From positions 13,613,495 through 13,677,494 of the forward strand of contig CM073328.1 of assembly GCA_037043015.1 (NCBI GenBank): a stretch of 64,000 nucleotides of DNA, given 5' to 3'. A program made the position numbers and the translations under genes. Under the pieces are notes generated by a model, which saw nothing but the letters and a program-made list of their open reading frames with translations, made no database searches and was not told the origin of the DNA. Shown one piece after another: positions 50,300 to 61,295 of this stretch. Position 1 is the first letter of the stretch; each line of letters opens with the position of its first letter. The stretch comes from Bryum argenteum (lineage: Eukaryota; Streptophyta; Bryopsida; Bryales; Bryaceae).

Positions 50300-50430
50300 T
50301 TTGATGTAACTGACTAGACGAATGATCGTGGATGATAACTGGATGGATGAATGTCGTTGATGATAATCATATGGATGAATAATTGTGGATGATGACGTGA
50401 TGGATGAATAATCGTGGATGATTGTGATTG
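50300..50430. repeat. GGATGA-rich simple repeats between G1 and H1
   Basis: Irregular repeats of GGATGAT/GGATGAA/CGTGGATGAT are present in all three G upstream regions, and also upstream of Gx (63110-63180). Confidence 0.8.
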
Positions 50431-50442
50431 ATGAGCAACTGA

Positions 50443-51024
50443 ACAGTTCGTGCAAATGTTGATGAACTGGATGCAAATGTTGATGAGCTTGATGTAACAG
50501 GAAGCAATGTATTTGACATCGGCACACTAGGGCATCCAATTCTGGAGGTGAGGAATCCTTCTCGTGAGCTCATCGACATATTCACACAGTTGGATTATAG
50601 CTCCGATTTCAGATGTGAGGAGTGGAACTCGAGCAAAGCTAGATATGAAAGATGTGCAAGAGGTGTACTTGAGGTTGTAGAACGGTTTGAGAACTGGGGG
50701 TTGCCGGAGACCTCGTGGGAGAATAAAATGCCATGGCATGATCCTCCTCCCAAAATGCTTGCTATTCCGCCGGAAAAGTTTGATTTTGAGGAGGGGGGAT
50801 TCGCTCAAATTAATCGACAGGCGAGGAAACCGAAGAAGTTTCTTACTGCATGCCCTCTTTCTTGGTCTTTCATGGTTGCTAATTTTGCTCTTATAGCTTT
50901 TATTGAGTATAATCTCCTTCGTTGTTTTCAGCAATGTTTGCTTGTGTGGATTTTCCAACATGTGCACATGAATGCCCAGTGTATCTTGAGGTTAACCCCT
51001 AAAGGTGTGAGCGTGCCGAGGTGA
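50443..51024 (+). CDS. ORF H1, uncertain start, altered 3' end
   Basis: The open frame runs from 50443 to 51024, without ATG in its first part. It contains a repeated ANVDELD, then GSNVFDIGTLGHPILEVRN, PSRELIDIFTQLDY, WNSSKARYERCARGVLEVVE, SWENKMPWHDPPPKM, and a hydrophobic stretch WSFMVANFALIAFIEYNLL that could be a membrane helix. Lack of an ATG suggests an internal/last exon or a relic. The last 10 residues are encoded by a TTAA element inserted at 50992; in unit C the frame ends with NKFKDGT instead. Family unknown. Confidence 0.4.
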   Translation, partial: TVRANVDELDANVDELDVTGSNVFDIGTLGHPILEVRNPSRELIDIFTQLDYSSDFRCEEWNSSKARYERCARGVLEVVERFENWGLPETSWENKMPWHDPPPKMLAIPPEKFDFEEGGFAQINRQARKPKKFLTACPLSWSFMVANFALIAFIEYNLLRCFQQCLLVWIFQHVHMNAQCILRLTPKGVSVPR

Positions 51025-51224
51025 CCAGTAGAATACGGTGTATTGTGGTTGTATTTGGAGTGAATGCACACCTTTAATGGGTTTAAGTTCAAAGAAGAAG
51101 TTGACATTTAAATTAATGCGGTTCTAGTGAGCTAGTACGATTCCAGTTTAGAGTTTCTTGTTGGTAGCAAATCCTATCTATACGACAACGTACATACTAT
51201 CCCCAGGGGACTTTTAAGGGTTAA
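50992..51224. mobile_element. TTAA-bounded 233-bp element in H1
   Basis: From TTAACCCCTAAAGGTGTG to GGGGACTTTTAAGGGTTAA. The matching place in unit C (about 60642-60646) reads ATCTTGAATAAGTTCAAGGATGG without insert. In unit A the flanks are ATCTTGAGG and GGATGG. The site therefore corresponds to TTAA, or TTCA in the sister. Confidence 0.85.
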
Positions 51225-51441
51225 GGATGGTACTTAGGTGACTGGTTTAGGTGGGGTGTTTATATCTGCTACAACTTTCTAGGGTGAGCAATCACCATTG
51301 TTATATTATAGAATGTTATAATATTCTGTCAAGTTGTCGGTGACAATCGGGTTATCATTCATATATTTTCAGTTTAATTGGAGTTTTCCACTCACTTATG
51401 AGATATGAATGAGAGGATTTCTCATAGGTTATCCATTGTCT

Positions 51442-51695
51442 TTAACCCCAAATTCTCCTTAAAACCCGAAATGGGTTATGGAGGTTCCCGTAGCCAACTT
51501 TGACCATTATAATCTCCCAAATGAGAAAGAATGAACGGTTCAAATTTGGTATGTGAGAAAAATGTCAAGTGAACTTTGAAATTTTACGGTTGAATATTCT
51601 AAATAAGGTTTAGATTGAGATTTTTTGAGCTTAATCTGAAGGAAGGTCAAATTTTGTAACATAGACCGTTTTGCAACAAGGAGAGTTAGGGGTAA
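51442..51695. mobile_element. TTAA-type 254-bp element in unit A
   Basis: From TTAACCCCAAATTCTCCTT to AAGGAGAGTTAGGGGTAA. The ends form an inverted repeat; the right target base is changed (GTAA). The flanks ATCCATTGTCTTTAA and GTCGAAGTATGTTATG are the same as around the different element at 60860-61295 in unit C. Confidence 0.75.
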
Positions 51696-52059
51696 GTCGA
51701 AGTATGTTATGTGTCGATACTTATTTGTTGCTAAAAGACAGTGCGTTTGCTTTTTACAATGAATATTGCTTTCATTCGTTACAAAAATTGTTGTATACTC
51801 CCAATTTTTGATGATTCTGGCCATCAATAATTGGAGAATTAAGTGGTGAGTGGTGACTTTTAAAACAGGTTGTGTTAAAACATTCATTCTAATTCTTACA
51901 TATGGATGTTGGTCAATGTTCTTAAATATCATGCTAGTATATAAAACCGTGGTCTATGGCGTTAAGGAACAATGTTGGAGCATGGCACGTGTCCAGAATC
52001 CATCATGATACCATTGTGATGTGTAAAGTCCAAAATTCATCATGACACCATCGTGATGT

Positions 52060-52329
52060 TTAAGCCCTAAGCGACCACGGCCACCGATTCCGCTTTTACC
52101 ATCAAAGCCAAAAACAAATTTACAGTCAACTTCAAATGTTATGATCTCACATCTAGTGATGATCCAAGGATTGAAAAGTTTTACACAACTACTAATGATA
52201 GTCTACTTCAAGATCCTACATTTGAAATTATCAAATATTTCCAAAAAAATTGGATGTACCCCCATTAGTACATAGTGGTTAGTGTTGGGATTTCAAGCTC
52301 CCAAAACATCGTGGATCTTTAGGGGTTAA
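52060..52329. mobile_element. TTAA-bounded 270-bp element in unit A
   Basis: From TTAAGCCCTAAGCGACC to TCTTTAGGGGTTAA. The sister sites at about 57950 and 61745 read GTGATGTTTAAAG(T/A)GCAGCC uninterrupted, so both are empty sites. Confidence 0.85.
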
Positions 52330-53061
52330 AGTGCAGCCACTATTTTAGAGTAGGGAAATTAGTAACTCTACAAAGACTAAATTGTAAGTATGTGACTGCA
52401 ATTTAAGGTGTAAGGTTTTTACAATTTTGTTACGTATCCTTTTCAATCTCTTTGTTTTTAGACACACATGAGCTGAATAGCTCATGGTGTGGGTTTGCAC
52501 AAAGTGGTAGAACACTTCGCAAGAGGGATCAAACCTACAATCATGAGCCCTATAGGTACACAAGGTACACCACTATCTCGTCATTTGAACTATCCTTTTC
52601 ATTTTGTTGACTTTGAATTAAGCAATTGTAACATCAAATACACGTTTCAACCAATTTTTATACCAACTTTTCACTTTTTTGTGATTCATTCAAGTATGTT
52701 ATATCATTTCTGTGTACACTATAACTGAATGACCAATTTTGTGTACTCAGTTTCAAATGGCATGTACAAATTTTATTTCAAATGTTTGCATTATTTTTAT
52801 AAAAATAGCCACATCACCTTCTAACATGCTAAATTTCATGAGAGTACCTTTTTTATTTATTTTTTTGTTACAAATGTAGAAAGCTATATCAAAGCTAATA
52901 AGTGGACATAATTTTGATATTGTTTCTTTTTCATTACAAAATTCTGAATGGTGCCTCCCCATGTATCACAATTTCAACCAAAAGCTCGAACAAGAGGGGG
53001 TCACTATCTTTCATTATTGGTTGATAATTGTGCCTTGACCTTGCAAGTTGTTCATGACATT

Positions 53062-53182
53062 CTAAGTTTTCTTCTTGAGATTTGTTGACTTAATGTTGGA
53101 AAGTACACGATGTAGTGGGTATGCGTTGCTCTTCTTGTTGAACAACTTGATGATTCTCTCTAGAACGTATTTGATCTTCTTG
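53062..53182 (-). pseudogene. Truncated Gx copy at unit A/B junction
   Basis: The - strand frame VLERIIKLFNKKSNAYPLHR to STNLKKKT matches residues about 60-97 of Gx (62468-62806). It lacks the N-terminal half (cut by the junction), and a TAG replaces the Lys codon after KKKT, truncating the end. Confidence 0.85.
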
Positions 53183-53338
53183 TTTGGATCCCCATTGATG
53201 TTAAAATTAGAAAGGAATTCTATTACATATTGCAGTAATGTTGAAAATATCAAATTTCATTTGTCTAGGCTTTATTGAATCTGGTTATATGTGGCAGTAG
53301 TTAATAACAACAGCCACTTAAACATAGTTACGCTATTG

Positions 53339-53530
53339 TTTGAGCAGGGAAATATTGAAATTCCTATCAGTCAAGGGAAAGTGGTGTGGGAGAAAGGTCA
53401 GCTCAATGTACGTCGAGGAAGTGGCCGCTTCATTGGAATGCAACCATTTGGGTACTTATTTGATGGCCTTGACAAAGTAGATGCTGCTTACTTGACTTCG
53501 TTGAAAGCTCCAGTGCAACGCAGCTTATGA
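53339..53530 (+). pseudogene. Orphan copy of the last PYD2 exon
   Basis: The last exon of PYD2 is repeated almost exactly, from GNIEI to APVQRSL and stop, with one residue change (Thr to Pro after IEI). The acceptor, part of the preceding intron and the 3' flank are also copied, but no upstream exons. It cannot make an enzyme alone. Confidence 0.92.
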
Positions 53531-54755
53531 AGCTTCCGACTTCCATGCTCAACACAATGGAGTCAATTCAGGAGCCAGTGTCTCTCTTACTTATCTGTAC
53601 AGCTATCTTTATAGTTGTTTATCTTTTCCTAGCTTTTTATAAGCTGATTGTATATGTACTATAGTGGGTGAACCTGGTTAGTGTGTTCTTAGGGTACAAT
53701 ACATCATTAGGATGATTCCCAATTGACATTGTATTATTTGTTAAATGTACTAGTACGTCCTTGTAGCCTTGCAATGCTCATACAAATAATTGCCAATGTC
53801 TTTGGGGCAATAAATACTTGGTAGTAGCTCGGGATTTGTTGACCAGAATTGCGATCCAATCCTTGCCCATACCTCTACAAAAACTCCACTTGTAACTACA
53901 CCTCATGCGCCCCACTCCAATCGACGGTGTTCGAGATCATAATGACATCACTCACACACACAACAAAATGCAAATGTACCCATGAATGTTTGGGTGCTCA
54001 GAAACTCTATTGAGATCACTCAAATGTACTATTGTGCCTACTTTCACAATATCAATTCTTGAAAATTTGTTACATGAATAATTATCTTGATTGAAAGACC
54101 ATGAAGTTAGCATACTACTTGGTGAACTTGGTGAAGTGTTAGGTCAAAGAAAGTGACTGTATTTTGCATGGAAGATATTTTCATAAGGTTGGACTAAGAA
54201 AATATGGATGTAGATTAAGCAGACCAAGAGAGTCTCACTTCGAGGTACAAAACAAGTGTGAGTTGTAGAATGCTCAAGTAATATGACACAATTATATATT
54301 AAAAAAAATTGAAATAATTTGCATCATTGTCCAAATCATGAATGTGACTCATTAGAAGTTGAGATGCATGGATGTAGATTGCAACATACACAATTATATT
54401 TGCACTTTTGAGCATTCAAAATTTTCTTTCAAGAAAAAATAAAATAATCACAAACTATATGGCATTCTCTTTTCTTTTAAATTCTTAAAGATTGAACAGA
54501 GAAAACGAATGACCGTATTCTGCACCTGAGAACGAATTGCACAAACAGTGAATCAGGTTCTGATATCTGCTTGCTTTGATTCTCTCATTTGAGCAATCAG
54601 CTTCCATTCATTTGTCATCTACATCTACCTAATTATACATGAATTCTACTCGAAGCATAATCACATTGGCTTACGGACGATTGCAAAGCTCCTGGTTGAT
54701 CCAACCAGTAGCGAGGATACCAGGAGATATCTGCTCTCAGATGACCATCATTTTC

Positions 54756-55145
54756 TTATACGCTTTCAAAAAGCTCCAGGTGTGTCTCTCGAAGAAGGTT
54801 GCACTTGCAATTGTGCGGAGGTTCGTACGTTAATTCAAAGAGGTCGTGATCATACAAGTGCTGCATCACGTCTTCGGTTTTTTCTTGCAGATTCCGATCT
54901 CTACAATTGTAAGCGAGACATGAGAGTGAACAGACGCCGTCGATTTCATCGTGGAATGCAAGCAGGATATCCCTCAGAACGGATTCATGGTCGGTTCGAA
55001 GAATGGCATCCAAATAGATGGACAGTCGAGAGCATTCAATTTCGAGAGCAAATTCAAACAGCTTCACGAATGTGGAGGGCGTCGCTAGCTCGTCGTTAAG
55101 CCCTCCAGTGCATTTGTCCAACAATGTCACAAATAGTTCATCCAT
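54756..55145 (-). pseudogene. Truncated family G paralog (G2)
   Basis: The frame starts MDELFVTLLDKCTGGLNDEL and matches G1, but a TAA replaces the Gln codon after LFESV, so it stops at 129 codons. Beyond the stop the frame still reads ENDGHLRADISWYPRYWLDQ. Two residues are deleted in the ECLDRLSIY segment. It may still make a shorter protein, but is more likely a recent pseudogene. TATA box at 55259-55265. Confidence 0.75.
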
Positions 55146-55411
55146 GGCTTGGAAGTAAAAATATAATTGCAACGAGGCTTTGAGAAAATAATAGAGAGAA
55201 TGTGAACGGGAGAGGGGAGAGTGTGGAAATGTGAAATGAAAGGGGAATGGCCCTCTTCTTTTATAGTGTAGAGAAATGTGAAAGTTGAGAAAATGAGTAT
55301 CGAAGGAAACGTAAAAGTTAACGTAAAAGCTAATTGAAGTAACTGGATGAATGAATATCATGGATGAGAACTGGATGGATGAATGGTCGTAGATGATCAT
55401 GATTGATGAGC

Positions 55412-56034
55412 AACACAGAATGCTTTTACATGGTGGCTTTTGCAAAATACGATAATTTGGGAAAGACTGTAAGCGCTTTGCGGTGAAAGAGAGCCATTTG
55501 GGATTGATCATCAACTAGAAAAATCATGTAATGTGAATGTGAATATAACCCCATCATACAAGAATTCAACGCGTATGTGAATATACAATGGTCACTGGAT
55601 AAGATCAACCTCGTTAAGATCAAAGTCTAGATAAGAACGCTGACCATGTCCCTTTATTATGCAAAGAGGCATTGTTTCGTTATGGTCAACGCTTGGATAA
55701 GATTAACATTTTTCTCTGTCCGGAAACGTTTATCTAATCCAAGCACCACTATAGTACATTACATTCGAATCCCATATTCACGAATGTAAGAATGTATGAG
55801 TAAAATTCACTAATATTGGGGATATTTGGCAAATAAGAAACACTTTTGGTGGAAGAATGTACGAGTGGAAGTCACTAAGATTGGAACATTTTGTCAAATA
55901 AGAGACACTTCTCGTAGAAGAATGTATGAGTGAAAGTCACTAATATGAGGCCCACTAAAAGTCTTAACATATTGAATTTACCCATGTTTGAAAAATTTTC
56001 ACAAGTTGAAATCAATTACCACATCTCTCATAGA
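55412..56034. other. Unit B-specific spacer
   Basis: No gene. Contains short direct repeats (AAGAATGTATGAGTGAAAGTCACTAA-type, three diverged copies between 55787 and 55950) and the piece shared with 63270-63400. Confidence 0.5.
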
Positions 56035-57013
56035 TTAGCCCCTAAACGTCCCTAATGTCGAAAAACGACATTTTGGATGAAGGGCAGAAACTTTCAAGAG
56101 CCATAACTTCTTCATCCAAACTCCGTTTTTGACGAAATCACTTAGGTTAGGTCACAAATCAAGTTTAGTTTATGTGGTGAAAATTTCAGACTCATAAAAT
56201 AAAGTGTGAATAAATGGCATGGGTTTTAGTGAAGGCAGTTTTTGTTTTTGGGTTTCAAACATTTGGCATGTTTTACCATTGCAAGCCAATTATGTGAAAT
56301 CTAAAATAGTTTTTCATGAATTCTTTTTCATGGGTTTGATATTTAGATGCATCCCAACAGCTTTGTAGTTGGAAGTTTTTTGATCTAGATAAATTTGGTA
56401 GTGGCTTTGCAATGATGTTTCTACGATGAAAAAAGTGAAAAAATGGATGATTTTTGAAGAGCTAGATCTCCTTCATCCACCGTTAGATTTTGACTTTATT
56501 TTTTGGGATGGATTCCAAGTATAGTCTATTTTTAGTGGTAGAAACCTTGACCCAATCGAGGATATATTGAAGAAAAGGCATGGATTTGAGTGCGAGGGGT
56601 CTAGTTTTGGACTATTTTTCCTTTGTAAACTTTTTGGCAGTTTTCACGACTACAAGGCTACTATTTGAGCCAAGATTTTTTTTTGATGTATTTCTATGGT
56701 ACAAGAGTGTCTTTGAGATGAAGATGAACAACTTTCTAGTTGCTGATTTTTTGATTGCAAATTTCATGTTGGTAGTATTTTCACTTCAAAGTGGAAATGA
56801 TGGTATTTTGTAGCCTGTTTTGCGCACTAATATGTTATGATATCACAATCTATGAGGTCCCATGAGTCAAGTATTGGTCCACATGATCTACTACAAGTCT
56901 ATTACAAGTTTGTACGGTTGAGATCTGAATGGCTTATCTTTATTTTCATCTATATTACTTTTCTGGAAAATGAGTTTTTGGCTAAAAATACCCCAAGGAC
57001 GTTTAGGGGTTAA
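56035..57013. mobile_element. TTAA-type element, family B, long copy 2
   Basis: From TTAGCCCCTAAACGTCCC (one TTAA base mutated) with hairpin ATGTCGAAAAACGACAT, to GGACGTTTAGGGGTTAA. It is inverse to 37806-38795 and related to 23462-23842. No transposase. Confidence 0.85.
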
Positions 57014-57182
57014 CTTTAAAACTCACATTTGTCAACATGTATGAACTTGATTCGAACATTATAGAACAAAACTACTTGCTTCCAACGACATCTCATGAGC
57101 CCCCATCTGACGAGGTGCCAAGATCAGGAGGTCATGCATGCAAGCATGCACAGTACAAACTCACATTTCAAGCCAATTGTCT

Positions 57183-57540
57183 TTAACCCTTAAAGGCTCA
57201 ATCAAGCCTGAGGGGTTTTTTTCCAACAAAATATGCCTTGTAGCTCTCATTGTACTCAACTCTTCACTTATATTTTGATGTCAAACTGGTCACCTTCTTG
57301 TGATGCATTCAAAAAGTGAAATTTTAGAATTCAAATCACAATTTGTATGAGTGATTATGTGCTTTGAAAGAATTGTGGGAGGTAGGTTGGGTTGTACATA
57401 AACTTGTAGAAGGTTGTCAGCTCATCATTGATTGGTCCATTCATGATGCCCAAGTTTTAAAAGTGCACTATTCATGATGCCCAAGTCCAAAAGATGTTGT
57501 GATCCAATTTTGTTGTGCCCCAAAGACCTTTTAGGGTTAA
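57183..57540. mobile_element. TTAA-bounded element, family A copy 2
   Basis: 358 bp, from TTAACCCTTAAAGGCTC to GACCTTTTAGGGTTAA, both TTAA intact. It is the reverse-orientation relative of 2759-3121. Its right flank GTCGAAGTATGTTATGTGTC is the same as that of the elements at 51442 and 60860. Confidence 0.9.
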
Positions 57541-59325
57541 GTCGAAGTATGTTATGTGTCGATACTAAATTGTTGCCTGTCAATATTTGAACCGTTGGGA
57601 TGGAGTTCTTTGCCGAGAGTGGTGGCATTGTCATGAATTCCAGTGTTAGAGGTATCTGACAATGAGAGTGTTATTGTGCTTATGTGAGGATCTTCGAAGA
57701 ATCTTTTGCGCACCTACAAAAGGATCTGATGTCAAAAGTGGTGAACGCGTCTTCATGTTATAGAAGTGTCATTCTTAGTTAAATTGGCGAAGAAGCGGGT
57801 CGTGTTGAAACATTCATTCAAATTCTTACATATGGATGTTGGTCAAGCTTCTCAAAAACCATGCTAGTATACAAAATGGTGGTCTATGGCGTCAAGGAAC
57901 AATGTTGGAGCATGACACTTGTCCAAAATCCATCATGACACCACTGTGATGTTTAAAGTGCAGCCACTATTTGAGAGGAGCGAGATTGGTAACCCTACAA
58001 ACATGTGACTGCAATTTAAGGCGTAAAGTTTTTACATTTTTGATACTTATGTTTTTTGTTAAGTAGGTTCTTAGACACACATGAGCTGAGATGCTCATAG
58101 TGTGGGTTTGCACAAAGTGGGAGAACACTTCACAAGAGAAATCAATCCCACAACCACAAGCCGTATAGGTACACACAAGGTACACCACTATCTCTTCATT
58201 AGAATTATGATTCCCAATTGACATTGTATTATTTGTTAAATGTATTAGTATGTCCTTGTAGCCTTGCCACACTCATACAATTGATTTCCAATGTCTTTGG
58301 GGCAATAAATACTTGGTAGTAGTTGTGGATCAGTTGGCTAGAATTGCGATCCGATCGTTGCCCACACCTCTACAAAAACTCCACTTCCAATGACACCTCA
58401 TGCCCTCAGTCCAACCAACGGTGGTGGAGATCATAATGACATCACTCACACACACAACAAAATGCAAATGTACCCATGAATGTTTGATTGCTCAGAAACT
58501 CTTTTGAGATCACTCAAATGCACTATGGTGCGTACTTTCACAATATCAGTTCTTGAAAAACTGTTAAATGAATAATAAACTTGATTGAAAAACCAAATGC
58601 ACTATCGTGAGTACTTTCACAATATTAATTCTTGAAAAATTGTTAAATGAATAATTAACTTGATTGAAAGACCATGAACTTAGCTTACTCATTGGTGAAC
58701 TTGGAGTGTTAGCTCAAAGAAAGTGAATGTATTTTGCATGGAAGATATTTTCATAACGTTCAACTAAGAAGATTTGGATGTAGATCAAGCGGACCAAGAG
58801 AGTCTTATACGACTTTGAGGTACAAAACAAGTGTGAGTCATAGAATGCTCAAATAATATTGACACAATTATATTTTTCAAAAAAATTAAAATAATTTGCA
58901 TCATTGTCATGAACGTGACTCCATTAGAAGTTGAGATGCATGGATGTAGATTGCAACATACACAATTATATTTGCACTTTTGAGCTTTCAAAATTTTCTT
59001 TCAAGAAAAAATAAGCACAAACTATATGGCATTCTCTTTTCTTCTGAATTCTTAGAGATTGAACAGAGAGAACTAGTTATCGTATAATTGTGCACCTGAG
59101 AAGGAATTGCACAGAGATTGAACAGAGAGAACTAGTTATCGTATAATTGTGCACATGAGAAGGAATTGCACAAATAGTAAATCAGGTACTGATATCTGCT
59201 TGTATTCTGCTTGTATTCTTGATCTAGTTCTCTCATATGAGCAATCAGCTTCCATCCATTTGTCATCTACACCTCGCTAATTATACATGGAGGTTACTGG
59301 AAGCAGAATCACATTGGATTATGTA

Positions 59326-59796
59326 TCATTGTAGAGCTCGTGGTTGATCCAACCAGTAGCCAGGATACCACGAGATATCTCCTCTCAGATGACCATCATT
59401 TTCTTGTACGTTTTCAAATAGCGTTGGGTACGTCTCTCGAAGAAGGTTGCACTTGCAATTGTGCGGGGGTTCGTATGTTAATTCAAAGAGGTCGTGATCA
59501 TACAAGTGGACCATCACATCTTCAGTTTTTTCTCGGAGATTCCGGTCTCTAGAATTGTCAAGAAGACATGTGAGTGCGCAGAGGCCGTCCAGTTCAGTGT
59601 GAAATGCAAACAGGATATCCCTCAGAACGGATTCATCGTCGGTTCGAAGTATGGCATCCAAATAGATGGAGAGTCGGTCAAGGCATTCAATTTCGAGAGC
59701 AAATTCAAACAGCTTGACGAATGTGGAGGGCGTCGCTAGCTCGTCGTTAAGCCCTCCAGTGCATTTGTCCAACAATGTCATGAATAGTTCGTCCAT
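59326..59796 (-). CDS. Small helical protein, family G (G3)
   Basis: 156 residues, ATG at 59796 (MDELFMTLLDKCTGGLNDEL), nearly identical to G1 and ending WLDQPRALQ. It keeps the complete frame including the DISWYPGYWLDQP end that is lost in G2. TATA box at 59910-59916, 114 bp upstream. Divergent to the H3 remnant. Function unknown; conservation of the full frame in two of three tandem copies suggests it is, or was until recently, a functional gene. Confidence 0.65.
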   Translation of the reverse strand: MDELFMTLLDKCTGGLNDELATPSTFVKLFEFALEIECLDRLSIYLDAILRTDDESVLRDILFAFHTELDGLCALTCLLDNSRDRNLREKTEDVMVHLYDHDLFELTYEPPHNCKCNLLRETYPTLFENVQENDGHLRGDISWYPGYWLDQPRALQ

Positions 59797-60109
59797 GGCT
59801 TGGGAATAGTGATATAATTGCAACAAAGCTTTGAGAAAATAATGGAGAGAGTGTGAACAAGAGAGGAGAGGATGTGGAAATGTGAAATGAAAGCGGAACG
59901 GCCCTCTTCTTTTATAGTGTAGAGAAAATGTAAAAGTTGAGACAATAATTAGTGAAGGAAACGTAAAAGTTAACGTAAAAGTTAATAGAAGTAACTAGGT
60001 AGACGAATGATCGTGGATGATAACTGGATGGATGAACATCGTTGATGATAATCCTACGGATGAATAATTGTGGATGATGACGTGATGGATGAATAATCGT
60101 GGATGATTG

Positions 60110-60660
60110 TGATTGATGAGCAACTGAACAGTTCGTGCAAATGTTGATGAACTGGATGCAACAGGAAGCAATGTATTTGACATCGGCACAGTAGGGCATC
60201 CAATTCTGGAGGTGAGGAATCCTTCTTGTGAGCTCATCGACCTATTCACACAGTTTCACACATATTAGCTCTGATTTCTCATGCGAGGAGTGGAACTCGA
60301 GCAAAGCTAGATATGAAAGACGTGCAAGAGGTGTACTTGAGGTTGAAGAACGGTTTGAGACCTCGTGGGAGAATAAAATGCGGTGGCATGATCCTCCTCT
60401 CAAAATGCTTCCAACGACCGCCGGAAAAGTTTGATTCTGAGGAGGGGAGATTCGCATTTAATCGACAGGCGAGGAAACGGAAGAAGTTTCTTACTGCATG
60501 CCCTCTTACTTGGTCTTTCATGGTTGCTAATTTTGCTCTTATAGCTTTCATTGTGTATAATCCTCTTCGTTGTTTCCAGCGATGTTTGCATGTGTGGATT
60601 TTCCAACATGTGCACATGAATGCCCACTATATCTTGAATAAGTTCAAGGATGGTACTTAG
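60110..60660 (+). pseudogene. ORF H3, frameshifted copy of H1
   Basis: It matches H1 from SNVFDIGTVGHPILEVRN onwards, but a TAG arises at 60266-60268 and the later parts (EEWNSSKARYERRARGVLEV; then FNRQARKRKKFLTACPLTW to HYILNKFKDGT) are in other phases. It lacks the TTAA element found in H1 and so shows the original 3' end. Confidence 0.75.
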
Positions 60661-60859
60661 ATGACTGTTTCAGGTGGGGTGTTTATAGTTGCTACAACTT
60701 ACTAGGGCCGGCAATCACCAATGTCATAGAATGTTGTAATATTTTGTCGAGTTGTTGGTGGAAATCGGGTTATCGTTCATATATTTTCAGTTTAATTGGT
60801 CTTTTCCACTCACTTATGAGATATGAATGAGAGTATTTCTCACAGGTTATCCATTGTCT

Positions 60860-61295
60860 TTAACCCCTAAACGCCCAAGGGGGGGGGTAAAGCTCCTAAC
60901 AATTGGTAATAATGCTGATTTTTTCAAAACTGCGTAAAAACAAATAAAAGATGAAAATGGAAAATCCAACCGTAGGATCTTCTTTGGAGCATGGCAATTA
61001 GTATGACCACCAAGTTGCATGCCATTTGGAGGTATGGATTTCAAGATCCATGCAAAAAAGGGGTGAAGATCACACCACCAAAACTTTCATGAAAAATCTC
61101 TTTCGCCCACTCTCACAAATTGAGGATCAAGGTTTTTACTATTTATCCAAGGAGGGAGTAGAGTAAACCCACCGAGGAGTTGAGCAAAAAAACGGCGGAT
61201 GAAAAATCGATGGGATGAAAGCGGGGTTGTGCACCAAAGACGGAGCCTCACATCCAAAATGTCGAAAAACGACACCGTGGGCGCTTAAGGGTTAA
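60860..61295. mobile_element. TTAA-bounded element, family C, copy 2
   Basis: 436 bp from TTAACCCCTAAACGCCCAAG to GGGCGCTTAAGGGTTAA, with hairpin ATGTCGAAAAACGACA near the right end. It is inverse to 42719-43397 and shorter. The flanking unit sequence is continuous with unit A apart from the inserts. Confidence 0.88.

Larger units (their letters stand above)
53183..58203. repeat. Tandem segment unit B
   Basis: It begins with a copy of the last PYD2 intron and exon, followed by its 3' flank and G2. The match to unit A breaks off near 55412 (after GATTGATGAGCAAC), so H is missing. Two TTAA elements (56035, 57183) and a part of the spacer (57540-58203) follow. The 55590-55720 stretch (AAGATCAACCTCGTTAAGAT...) recurs at 63270-63400. 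Confidence 0.8.

Noticed and set aside
54756..55514. 252-residue version of G2
   Set aside because: The extra N-terminal part translates the TATA-containing promoter shared with G1 and G3 and begins at a non-standard position relative to its paralogs.
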